A stretch of DNA of 64,000 bases from Herbaspirillum sp. SJZ106 (lineage in GTDB: Bacteria; Pseudomonadota; Gammaproteobacteria; Burkholderiales; Burkholderiaceae_D): contig NZ_VFNI01000006.1 in assembly GCF_006715495.1 (NCBI RefSeq), positions 124,001 through 188,000 of the forward strand. The letters run 5' to 3'. Positions 1 through 8,124 of the stretch are shown here, one piece after another. The notes beneath the pieces are model-generated. The model made no database searches and was not told where the DNA came from. It was given only the letters and a program-made list of their open reading frames with translations. The position numbers were made by a program, and so were the translations under genes. Every line of letters begins with the position of its first letter. Within the stretch, counting starts at the first letter, position 1.

Positions 1-1
1 G

Positions 2-535
2 CTGGACGAACCGACCAACGATCTCGATATCGACACGCTGGAGCTGCTGGAAGAATTGCTGGAAGAGTACGACGGCACCGTGTTCCTGGTCAGCCACGAC
101 CGCATGTTCCTGGACAACGTGGTGACCCAGGTGATCGCCGCCGAAGGCAATGGCGTCTGGCGCGAATATGTCGGCGGCTATTCCGATTGGGAGCGCGTGC
201 GCGCGGCTTCTCCCACCACGTCGGCCAGGCCGGCGGCCAAGACAGACAAGAACGAAGTCAAGGCCGAGTCGAGCATGGCGGCCCCAGCGCCCGTGGCGCC
301 CGCACAGCCGAAAAAGAAGCTCAGTTACAAGGAGCAGCGCGAGCTGGAGGAGTTGCCCAAGCGTATCGCTGAACTGGAGGCGGAGCAGAAGTCGATCTCG
401 GAAAAGCTGGCCGATCCCGATCTGTACAAGAACAATGCCGATGACGCGGTGAAGCTGAACCAGCGCTTTGCCGAAATCGACGAGGAATTGCTGGTCAGCC
501 TGGAGCGCTGGGAAGAGATCGAGGCGCGCAAGTAA
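2..535 (+). CDS. uup: ABC-F family ATPase Uup, C-terminal part (5' truncated by window edge)
   Basis: The open frame enters from the left edge, so only the last 177 residues are visible. It begins inside the second ATPase domain at the Walker B/D-loop LDEPTNDLDIDTLELL, followed by the H-loop LVSHDRMFLD. A Pro/Ala-rich linker follows, then a Lys/Glu-rich coiled-coil tail (about residues 100-177) typical of Uup, which binds DNA and ribosomes. ABC-F proteins are soluble ATPases without membrane domains that act on translating ribosomes; Uup also affects transposon excision. The coiled-coil tail favours Uup over other ABC-F members. It converges on the next minus-strand gene. Confidence 0.9.
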   Translation: MDEPTNDLDIDTLELLEELLEEYDGTVFLVSHDRMFLDNVVTQVIAAEGNGVWREYVGGYSDWERVRAASPTTSARPAAKTDKNEVKAESSMAAPAPVAPAQPKKKLSYKEQRELEELPKRIAELEAEQKSISEKLADPDLYKNNADDAVKLNQRFAEIDEELLVSLERWEEIEARK

Positions 536-562
536 GCGGAGCCCGGACGGGCCGGGAGCCGC
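536..562 (+). terminator. weak hairpin after uup
   Basis: Imperfect stem (GCGG..CCCGG with CCGGG..CCGC) directly after the uup stop and between two convergent genes. There is no real T-run, so its role as a terminator is tentative. Confidence 0.35.
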
Positions 563-583
563 CGTTCCTGTTTGCGCAGGGGC

Positions 584-1441
584 TCAGTTGGGTTTGCGCA
601 GCGCCTCGCGCAGGTCGGGCAGCATCTCGCGCAGGTTTTGCGCATCGTCCGCATGCGGGCGCAGCGCGAGGTAGGCTTCCAGGTCTTCCAGCGCAGCCTG
701 GGGCAGGCCGAGGTTGGCGCGCGCCAGGCCGCGGTCGCGCTTTTCGGTAATCTCTTCGGGAAGCAGGATCACCAGGCGTTCCTGCACGTCCAGCACCTGT
801 TGCCAGCGCTGGCTTTCCATGAAAATGGCCTTGAGGTTGCGCAGCATGCGCGCCAGGATCTCGCGCGGATGGGCGGCGCGCAGGTAAGCGCCCAGCGGCA
901 GCTCATCGCCGAAGTCCTGTTCGTGCTGGCGTTCCAGGTACGGTTCCAGGCGTTCTTCCAATTCTTCCCGCGACAGGCTGGAGCCGTTCATCGGATCCAG
1001 CACGATCTCGCCCGACTGCACCGACAGCTTCATCAGGAAATGGCCAGGGAAGGAAACGCCCTTCATGTCCAGCCCGACCTGTTGCGCCAGTTCGATATAG
1101 ACCACCGCCAGCGAGATCGGGATGCCGCGCCGGGTCGCGATGACGCGGTGGATGTAGCTGTTGTCGGGGTCGTAATAATTGTTGACGTTGCCGGCGAAGG
1201 CCATTTCCTGGAAGAAGAAATGGTTGAGCATGCGCAGCTTCTGGATCTGCGAGGCATCTGACGGCAAGCGCTGCCTCAGCTTTTGCGCCAGCAGGTCGAG
1301 CTCGACTTCCTGCTCGGCGAAATCCATTTCGGGATAAAAGTCCTGACCCAGCGTCAAGGCGGATTCGAACAGCGGAATCGAATCGTCCTGGCGCACCAGC
1401 GAAGCAAAATAGTCGAGGGAGGTGAGCGTCATGCCATCCAT
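584..1441 (-). CDS. SirB1-like protein: transglutaminase-like domain plus TPR tail
   Basis: 285 residues. The central part (about 85-165, with NNYYDPDNSYIHRVIATR, RRGIPISLAVVYIELA and GVSFPGHFLMK) is the transglutaminase-like fold of the SirB1 family, with a conserved His in the PGHF segment. The C-terminal 100 residues look like two or three TPR helix pairs (RQHEQDFGDELPLGAYLRAA onward, ending EDLEAYLALRPHADDAQNLR). Proteins of this family are cytoplasmic and their biochemical role is not settled, so I assign none. The gene lies 143 bp downstream of murJ on the same strand. An alternative ATG is at 1432. Confidence 0.8.
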   Translation of the reverse strand: MDGMTLTSLDYFASLVRQDDSIPLFESALTLGQDFYPEMDFAEQEVELDLLAQKLRQRLPSDASQIQKLRMLNHFFFQEMAFAGNVNNYYDPDNSYIHRVIATRRGIPISLAVVYIELAQQVGLDMKGVSFPGHFLMKLSVQSGEIVLDPMNGSSLSREELEERLEPYLERQHEQDFGDELPLGAYLRAAHPREILARMLRNLKAIFMESQRWQQVLDVQERLVILLPEEITEKRDRGLARANLGLPQAALEDLEAYLALRPHADDAQNLREMLPDLREALRKPN

Positions 1442-1584
1442 CCTATCAAAATATTTTGGCGCGCGTCACGCTTGGCAACGCGGCGAAAAAATACTTGTTG
1501 TTTCCAGCCAGCTACTCTGGCATACAAGGTCGCCGCGGTTTATTCTTTTTCGCTTGCCGTTCTTCGCGGAGCGGCAACAGGTTC

Positions 1585-3138
1585 TTAACGCCGGGCGATG
1601 CGCTTGAATTCGCGCAACCTGAATCCCATCGCCAGCAGCGGCCCGAAATAGGCGAGCCCGCACACCGCGATCACCAGCATCAGCGCGCCGATGCGCGCCA
1701 GCGGATGGGCCCGCAGGGCGATCCAGTCGAACTGGCCGGCCATCCACAATGACACGCCCGCCAGCACCAGCAGCGCACCGGTAAGCCGCGCCAGGAAGAT
1801 CCCCCAGCCCGGACGCGGGATGTAGATCTGGCGGCGGCGCAATCCCAGGAACAGGAGTGCCGCGTTCAGGCAGGCGCCCAGGCCGATCGACAAGGCCAGG
1901 CCGGCATGGGCGAACATCGGCACGAAAATGCCGTTCATCAACTGGGTGGCGATCAGCACGCCGATGGCGATCATCACCGGGGTGCGGATGTCTTGCTTGG
2001 CATAGAACCCCGGCGCCAGGATTTTGACCATGATCAGGCCGATCAGGCCGACGCCGTAGGCCACCAGCGCATGGCCGGTCATGGTCACCGACAGGTTGTC
2101 GAATTTGCCATAGTGGAACAGCGTGGCCGTCAGCGGCTCCGACAGGGTGGCCAGCGCCACCGCCGCCGGCATGGCCAGCATGAACGTCAGGCGCAGGCCC
2201 CAGTCGAGCAGGGACGAGTATTCGTCCATGTCGTTGGCGGAGTGGGCGTTGGACAGGCTGGGCAGGAGGATGGTCCCCAGCGCCACGCCCAGCAGGGCGG
2301 TCGGGAATTCCATCAGGCGGTCGGCGTAGGAGAGCCAGGACACGCTGCCGTGCTCCAGGCGCGAGGCGATGTTGGTATTGATCATCAGGCTGATCTGGGC
2401 GGCCGAGACGGCGAATACGGCGGGCCCCATTTTCTGCAGCACGCGCTTCACGCCGGCGTCGGAGAGGCCGATCATCGGGTTCCAGTACAGGCGCGGCAGC
2501 ATGCCGATCTTTACCAGCGCCGGCAATTGCAGGGCCACTTGCAGGATGCCGCCGACCAGCACGGCGAACGCCATGGCGTAGATCGGCTGTTTCATGAACG
2601 GCGCGACGAACAGCGATGCGACGATGAAGGCCAGGTTCAGCAGCACCGAGGTAAAGGCCGGAATCTTGAATTCCTTCCAGGTATTGAGGATGCCGCCGGC
2701 CAGCGCCACGAAGGCCATGAAGCCGATATAGGGGAACATGATGCGGGTCATCGTCACCGAGGCGTCGAACGCTTCCGGATTGTATTTCAGGCCGGTGGCG
2801 ATGAAATAGACCACGAAGGGAGTGGCGACGATGCCGGCCACGCAGGTGACCAGCATCACCCACATCAGCACGGTGGCGACATGGTCGACCAAGTGCTTGG
2901 TCTGCTCCTCCCCGCGCTGGTTCTTGTATTCGGCGAGGATGGGGACGAAGGCTTGCGAAAAGGCGCCTTCGGCGAACAGGCGGCGCAGCAGGTTGGGAAT
3001 GCGGAAGGCGATGTTGAACGCATCGGTATAGGCGGAGGCGCCAAAAGCGCGGGCAAACAGGATTTCCCTGGCCAGTCCGGTGATGCGGGAGAGCATCGTC
3101 ATGCCGGAGATGGTCGCGAGCGTTTTATGCAAGTTCAT
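1585..3138 (-). CDS. murJ: lipid II flippase MurJ (MviN family)
   Basis: 517 residues, very hydrophobic along its whole length, consistent with the 14 transmembrane helices of the MOP-superfamily flippase that moves lipid II across the inner membrane for peptidoglycan synthesis. The N-terminal segment (MNLHKTLATISGMTMLSRIT) and the following GLAREILFARAFGASAYTDA carry the family's conserved Arg/Ala/Gly pattern. FRIPNLLRRLFAEGAFSQAF is the most diagnostic stretch, with the Arg residues implicated in substrate binding. The length is usual for the family. It is divergent from rpsT, an arrangement common in Burkholderiales. Confidence 0.96.
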   Translation of the reverse strand: MNLHKTLATISGMTMLSRITGLAREILFARAFGASAYTDAFNIAFRIPNLLRRLFAEGAFSQAFVPILAEYKNQRGEEQTKHLVDHVATVLMWVMLVTCVAGIVATPFVVYFIATGLKYNPEAFDASVTMTRIMFPYIGFMAFVALAGGILNTWKEFKIPAFTSVLLNLAFIVASLFVAPFMKQPIYAMAFAVLVGGILQVALQLPALVKIGMLPRLYWNPMIGLSDAGVKRVLQKMGPAVFAVSAAQISLMINTNIASRLEHGSVSWLSYADRLMEFPTALLGVALGTILLPSLSNAHSANDMDEYSSLLDWGLRLTFMLAMPAAVALATLSEPLTATLFHYGKFDNLSVTMTGHALVAYGVGLIGLIMVKILAPGFYAKQDIRTPVMIAIGVLIATQLMNGIFVPMFAHAGLALSIGLGACLNAALLFLGLRRRQIYIPRPGWGIFLARLTGALLVLAGVSLWMAGQFDWIALRAHPLARIGALMLVIAVCGLAYFGPLLAMGFRLREFKRIARR

Positions 3139-3530
3139 GGTGCGGCATTATAGCGGCGCGGCGCAGTCCGGCGGCCGGGAATCGGCGGCGCGGGCAAGCG
3201 TTTCGGCCTGATGGGCGGAAGGGTGGGCGGTGGCGGTAGAGTCTCCTGATTCCAAATCGGTTCGATGCATGAATGAAATTTCTTTATTGCAACATCGGTA
3301 TCCGTCATTGAATCCGCATGCCCATTTGCCTATGCTGGTCAGGTAGGGCATCTGAGGCAAGCCAGGATGGCATGCGCCGTTTTGACCTGAATGCAACGGA
3401 TGGGCACGCGGCTTGGACAAGGTATTTGCCCAAGCCTGCAAAAATGGTTATACTCCAAGGCTTTACAGAATTTGGCTTCGCGAGTCCTAAGGGTTTGCGG
3501 CGCATACGACTCTCGATTTAGGATAATTTC
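3139..3530. other. intergenic region between divergent murJ and rpsT
   Basis: 392 bp without a supportable gene. It holds the rpsT promoter (see 3426-3454) and presumably the murJ promoter, for which I see no convincing hexamer pair. Short frames here lack ribosome-binding sites and resemblance to known proteins. Confidence 0.6.
3426..3454 (+). promoter_or_regulatory. sigma70-type promoter of rpsT
   Basis: TTGCCC (3426-3431), a 17-bp spacer and TATACT (3449-3454) form a good sigma70 promoter. It would start transcription near 3461 and give a leader of about 70 nt before the rpsT ATG. Confidence 0.7.
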
Positions 3531-3797
3531 ATGGCAAATACCGCACAGGCACGCAAGCGTGCACGTCAGGCAGTTAAGCAAAACGCGCACAACTCGAGCC
3601 AGCGTTCGACCCTGCGTACCGCGATCAAGGCTGTTCGCAAGGCAATCGCCGGTGGCGACAAGGCTGCGGCAACCAGCGTGTTCCAGGCATCGGTGTCGAC
3701 CATCGACAGCATCGCCGACAAGAAGATCATCCACAAGAACAAGGCCGCTCGCCACAAGAGCCGCCTGGCTGCTGCCCTGAAGGCCCTGGCTGCTTAA
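3531..3797 (+). CDS. rpsT: 30S ribosomal protein S20
   Basis: 88 residues, Ala/Lys/Arg-rich, starting [20 protein letters not shown] and ending in Ala-rich helix [13 protein letters not shown], the standard S20 layout. S20 binds the 16S rRNA 5' domain early in small-subunit assembly. The gene stands alone with its own promoter and terminator and is divergent from murJ. It starts with ATG, unlike the UUG start used in E. coli. Confidence 0.98.
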   Translation: MANTAQARKRARQAVKQNAHNSSQRSTLRTAIKAVRKAIAGGDKAAATSVFQASVSTIDSIADKKIIHKNKAARHKSRLAAALKALAA

Positions 3798-3854
3798 TTC
3801 GCCGGCTGTTGGCTGAGCCGGCCAGTCCGGCGCAATTCAGTTGCAGTAAAACAG

Positions 3855-3882
3855 AAACCCGTCTTTTCAGGCGGGTTTTTGC
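3855..3882 (+). terminator. rho-independent terminator of rpsT
   Basis: Stem AAACCCGTC/GGCGGGTTT with a 6-nt loop, followed by a T-rich tail, 58 bp after the rpsT stop. Confidence 0.85.
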
Positions 3883-3928
3883 GTTTGTATCGTTTCTGGC
3901 ATGGCGGGCGCATGTCCCAGCTTGCGCC

Positions 3929-3939
3929 GGGGGGGGGGG
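3929..3939 (+). repeat. 11-bp poly-G tract
   Basis: Run of eleven G in the spacer between the convergent rpsT and DUF192 genes, outside any recognised coding frame and downstream of both. Confidence 0.9.
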
Positions 3940-3972
3940 CGGTGCATGCCGTCCCGATGCGACGCCTGGCGT

Positions 3973-4440
3973 TTACCTGGGCAGGCCTTCGATTTTTGCG
4001 CCCGGTTTGATGTTCTTTTGCTTGAACCAGCCCTTGTTCATTTCCAGCGCATAGACCGCGCCGCGTTTGGCGCAATGCGAATCCAGGGTCTGTTCCTTCA
4101 TTTCCTCGATGTTGATGATCTCGCCTTTTTCATCCATGAAGGCGACCGACAACGGGATCAGCGTGTTCTTCATCCACATGCAAACGCCTGCCGGTGCACC
4201 GAACAGGAATAGCATGCCTTCGTTATCGCCCATTTTTTCCCGGAACATCAGGCCTTGCTCACGCTCGGCTTCGGTCTGGGCGACTTCGGCCTTGATCAGG
4301 TGGATGCCGATGTTGAGCTGTGTGGTCGGGAAGCGGCGGACTTGCTGCGGCGTCTGGGCCGCAGCGTCGGCAAGGCACAATGCCGTGAGCAGGGTGGCGG
4401 CGATGCCGGCGAACAGGCGGGGGCGATTGAGTTGGCGCAT
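3973..4440 (-). CDS. secreted DUF192-family protein
   Basis: 155 residues. A signal peptide (RLFAGIAATLLTALCLADAAAQ) precedes a DUF192 domain with the diagnostic stretches AEREQGLMFREKM, GMLFLFGAPAGVCMWMKNTL and IPLSVAFMDEKGEIINIEEM. The family is widespread, small and exported, with no agreed biochemical activity. I start at the ATG at 4440; two codons upstream a TTG is also in frame, and neither has a strong ribosome-binding site. It lies 214 bp downstream of the small Lys/Ala-rich protein gene and is separated from it by a terminator. Confidence 0.85.
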   Translation of the reverse strand: MRQLNRPRLFAGIAATLLTALCLADAAAQTPQQVRRFPTTQLNIGIHLIKAEVAQTEAEREQGLMFREKMGDNEGMLFLFGAPAGVCMWMKNTLIPLSVAFMDEKGEIINIEEMKEQTLDSHCAKRGAVYALEMNKGWFKQKNIKPGAKIEGLPR

Positions 4441-4608
4441 GGTCAATATTGGTGTTCGATCAATCGGGGGATTGGAATCTGCAGGATTATAGCGATTCGC
4501 AGCAGTTGTGCTTTGGCGCGGCTGGCGAACAGGTTAATCCGGCAATGATTGGCGGCGGGAAAATGAATCGTTTGGGCGGGATCATCCGGGCGGGATCGTC
4601 CGGGCATG

Positions 4609-4635
4609 AAAAAAGGCAGGACTAGCCTGCCTTTT
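4609..4635 (-). terminator. terminator of the Lys/Ala-rich protein gene
   Basis: Stem AAAAAAGGCAGG/CCTGCCTTTTT around loop ACTAG, 20 bp after the stop codon. It is symmetrical and could work in both directions. Confidence 0.85.
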
Positions 4636-4654
4636 TGAATTGCGCGACGCTAAA

Positions 4655-4825
4655 TTACTTAGCTTCAGCAGCCTTCTTTGCCTTCTTGGCTTTCTTTGCC
4701 TTCTTGGCCTTCTTTGCCTTAGGAGCGGCAGCTTCAGCCTTCGGGGCTTCCGGAGCGGCCGGAGCTTGTGCGAAAGCGGCAGTTGCGAACAGACCAGCGA
4801 TCAGAGCGGCGATCAATTTTTTCAT
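4655..4825 (-). CDS. 56-aa secreted Lys/Ala-rich small protein
   Basis: 56 residues, too short for usual gene callers. The start ATG at 4825 has a good AAGGA site 8 bp upstream. Residues 1-19 (MKKLIAALIAGLFATAAFA) are a clean Sec signal peptide with an AFA-Q cleavage site. The mature part is QAPAAPEAPKAEAAAP followed by a Lys/Ala tail in which the unit K-A-K repeats about five times (residues 36-51), encoded by a tandem repeat. The composition resembles histone H1-like and acid-shock-type basic tails. Its own terminator follows and the codon use is like the neighbours, so I judge it real. Function unknown; it may interact with the envelope, LPS or nucleic acid. Confidence 0.8.
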   Translation of the reverse strand: MKKLIAALIAGLFATAAFAQAPAAPEAPKAEAAAPKAKKAKKAKKAKKAKKAAEAK

Positions 4826-5002
4826 TTTGCGTCCTTCAATTCAACATGTTAGGGATGTGAGGCAAACGATGATTCGTGCGAATCACTGACAATAACGGTA
4901 GCAGGCAACAGAGGTTGACAACCTTTTCGATCTTTTTTGGGAGTCGCTGGGCGTGCGATGGAAGATTGATGTCGTTTTGATAATTTAACCGAGTCTTGTC
5001 GC

Positions 5003-5563
5003 TTAACGCTTCAGCTCCTCCGGATCCACCTCGCGCCACTCCCCTGGCAGCAACGGATGCGTGGCCAGCGAAAACGGGCCGATGGCGATGCGGACCAGGC
5101 GCAGCGTCGGCAGGCCGACCGCCGCCGTCATGCGCCGCACCTGGCGATTCTTGCCTTCGCTGATGGTGAGCGCGATCCAGCTAGTCGGCTGGCTCTTGCG
5201 TTCGCGGATGGGGGGATTGCGCGGCCACAGCCAGCCCGGTTCCTGGATCAGCCGGGCTTGGCTTTCCTGCGTGACGAAGTCGCCCAGGTCGAGCGGATTG
5301 CGCAGGCGTTGCAGCATTTCCCCGGAGACGTCGCCTTCGACTTGCGCCAGATAGGTCTTGGGCTGCTTGTGGCGCGGATTGCTGATTTCATGCTGGAGCT
5401 TGCCGTCGTCGGTGAGCAGCAGCAGGCCTTCGCTGTCGGCATCGAGGCGGCCGGCGGGATAAACGTTGGGAACCGGGATGTAGCCGGCGAGGGTTTCGCG
5501 TTCCGGATGGGCGGAGAACTGGCTCATCACCTGGAACGGCTTGTTGAATAATATGAGAGGCAT
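5003..5563 (-). CDS. rluE: 23S rRNA pseudouridine synthase RluE
   Basis: 186 residues from the ATG at 5563. Family landmarks run in order: ILFNKPFQVMSQFS, PAGRLDADSEGLLLLTDDG (with the catalytic Asp in GRLDADSEG), the diagnostic WLWPRNPPIRERKSQPTSW, and GKNRQVRRMTAAVGLPTLRL. These fix RluE, which makes pseudouridine 2457 in 23S rRNA in E. coli. The frame stays open upstream to 5701, but that extension reads through a 78-bp inverted-repeat element and has no family resemblance, so I reject it. The element's end lies only 6 bp from the chosen ATG. Divergent from icd. Confidence 0.93.
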   Translation of the reverse strand: MPLILFNKPFQVMSQFSAHPERETLAGYIPVPNVYPAGRLDADSEGLLLLTDDGKLQHEISNPRHKQPKTYLAQVEGDVSGEMLQRLRNPLDLGDFVTQESQARLIQEPGWLWPRNPPIRERKSQPTSWIALTISEGKNRQVRRMTAAVGLPTLRLVRIAIGPFSLATHPLLPGEWREVDPEELKR

Positions 5564-5569
5564 GCGCTG

Positions 5570-5647
5570 GGGCCTGTGAACAATGAATTTGCTGGCTGCA
5601 CCCGGTCGGGCGCAGCCAGCAGGCGTAAATTGAATGTTAACAGGCCC
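5570..5647. repeat. 78-bp MITE-like inverted-repeat element (GGGCCTG ends)
   Basis: The left end GGGCCTGTGAACAATGAATT and the reverse complement of the right end, GGGCCTGTTAACATTCAATT, are near-identical terminal inverted repeats. Inside is a short hairpin (GCTGGCTGC..GCAGCCAGC). The same ends flank the larger element at 58665-58929. No transposase is present. Confidence 0.75.
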
Positions 5648-5832
5648 TGGCGTCGCAAAATCATGGGATTCCGTAAAATCCTCGGGCATAATCGAGGGCA
5701 TATCTTATGTCTTATAGAGGACATGGCGTCCGGGCCGGCAGCAGCGTTGCCTTCCCCGGGCATCCATCCGACCTGCTTTCCCGAAATCTCTTAAAATTCC
5801 CCGCTTGTTCTGCTTAAACGCCGGAGACCACG

Positions 5833-7089
<1,257 letters not shown>

Positions 7090-7116
7090 GCGCGTTGATG
7101 TTTGCGCGAAGTGCGG

Positions 7117-7142
7117 AAGCCGGGCGATGCCCGGCTTTTTGC
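7117..7142 (+). terminator. terminator of icd
   Basis: Stem AAGCCGGGC/GCCCGGCTT with a 3-nt loop and T-tail, 27 bp after the stop. Confidence 0.9.
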
Positions 7143-7221
7143 TTGGCGGGTGCGTTGACGGTTCAGCGTGCCGGTACGGGCAGCGGATGCCTTGCCAAGG
7201 CAGGAAGGGGCGCGCGGCAAT

Positions 7222-7250
7222 GAAAAAGCCTCGCGATGCGAGGCTTTTTC
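7222..7250 (-). terminator. terminator of the cold-shock gene
   Basis: Palindrome GAAAAAGCCTCGC..GCGAGGCTTTTTC just downstream of the minus-strand csp stop. Confidence 0.9.
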
Positions 7251-7265
7251 AGGCGCTAACCGGGA

Positions 7266-7472
7266 TTAAGCGGCTTGCTGGATGTTCGAAGCTTGCTTGC
7301 CTTTGGGGCCTTGCGTGACATCAAACTGGACTTTCTGACCTTCTTTCAAGGTCTTGAAGCCATTCATGTTGATGGCCGAGAAGTGGGCGAACAAATCTTC
7401 GCCGCCGTCATCCGGAGTGATGAAGCCAAAGCCTTTGGAATCGTTGAACCACTTGACTGTACCTGTTGCCAT
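7266..7472 (-). CDS. CspA-family cold-shock protein
   Basis: 68 residues forming a single cold-shock domain. RNP1 (KGFGFI) and RNP2 (LFAHF) are both present in [20 protein letters not shown] and [12 protein letters not shown]. Such proteins bind single-stranded RNA/DNA and act as RNA chaperones. I chose the ATG at 7472 because MATGTVKWF is the canonical family start; a second ATG 15 bp upstream is in frame. A 5' leader of about 130 nt is predicted from the promoter at 7610-7638, typical of cold-inducible members. Confidence 0.96.
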   Translation of the reverse strand: MATGTVKWFNDSKGFGFITPDDGGEDLFAHFSAINMNGFKTLKEGQKVQFDVTQGPKGKQASNIQQAA

Positions 7473-7809
7473 AAAAGCATCTTTCAAATTTTAAACTATC
7501 ACACGAGCCGTTAAAGCAAGAAGCATCGCGCGTCACGCAGCCCCCCTTAAACCGTGCCCCCTTACATACCTTCAGCATTGACAAGTAGTAACTACTAATC
7601 AATGAATCCATTGTTCTCGCTGGAAATCCAAAAGTCAAGCGGTTTTCAGCTTAAAGTTTGGCCGCTTGTTTCTCCGATGGTTACGGTAGCCCTTGATTTA
7701 GGATAAATCACCGTCATCTGCGCAGCATCTGGAAAACGCGTAATATCTCCCCATCTGGATCTTACGTAATCATTGTGCGTTGCACAGCTTTTGATGGTCA
7801 AATAAACGC
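7473..7809. other. intergenic region between divergent csp and clpS
   Basis: 337 bp holding the long csp leader and promoter on the minus strand and, presumably, the clpS promoter, for which I see no convincing hexamer pair. No coding region is supported. Confidence 0.6.
7610..7638 (-). promoter_or_regulatory. probable promoter of the cold-shock gene
   Basis: On the minus strand TTGACT (7638-7633), a 17-bp spacer and AACAAT (7615-7610). It would give an untranslated leader of about 130 nt. Confidence 0.5.
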
Positions 7810-8124
7810 ATGGCAACCAAGCACGAAAATGATGGCGGTACCGTGTTGGAGCGGCAAGAGGCGAAACTTAAGCCGCCCCCTATGTACCAAGTCCTTTTGT
7901 TGAACGATGACTATACGCCGATGGAATTCGTCGTCGCCGTCATCCAGGAGTACTTCAACAAAGACCGTGAAACTGCGACGCAGATCATGCTCAAGGTTCA
8001 CCGCGATGGGAAGGGTATGTGTGGTGTGTATCCCAAAGATATCGCATCCACAAAAGTGGAACTCGTTTTAACCCACGCTCGAAAGGCAGGGCATCCCCTG
8101 CAATGCGTGATGGAGGAAGCATGA
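7810..8124 (+). CDS. clpS: ClpS adaptor protein
   Basis: 104 residues. The core [20 protein letters not shown] carries the N-degron pocket Asn/Asp/Met cluster, followed by [16 protein letters not shown] with the conserved His. ClpS delivers N-end-rule substrates to ClpAP and inhibits SsrA-tagged substrate degradation. Its stop codon overlaps the clpA start (ATGA at 8121-8124), so the two are translationally coupled. Confidence 0.97.
   Translation: MATKHENDGGTVLERQEAKLKPPPMYQVLLLNDDYTPMEFVVAVIQEYFNKDRETATQIMLKVHRDGKGMCGVYPKDIASTKVELVLTHARKAGHPLQCVMEEA

Noticed and set aside
5564..5701. Longer N-terminus for rluE
   Set aside because: It reads through the 78-bp inverted-repeat element and lacks family similarity; the conserved domain begins at the ATG at 5563.
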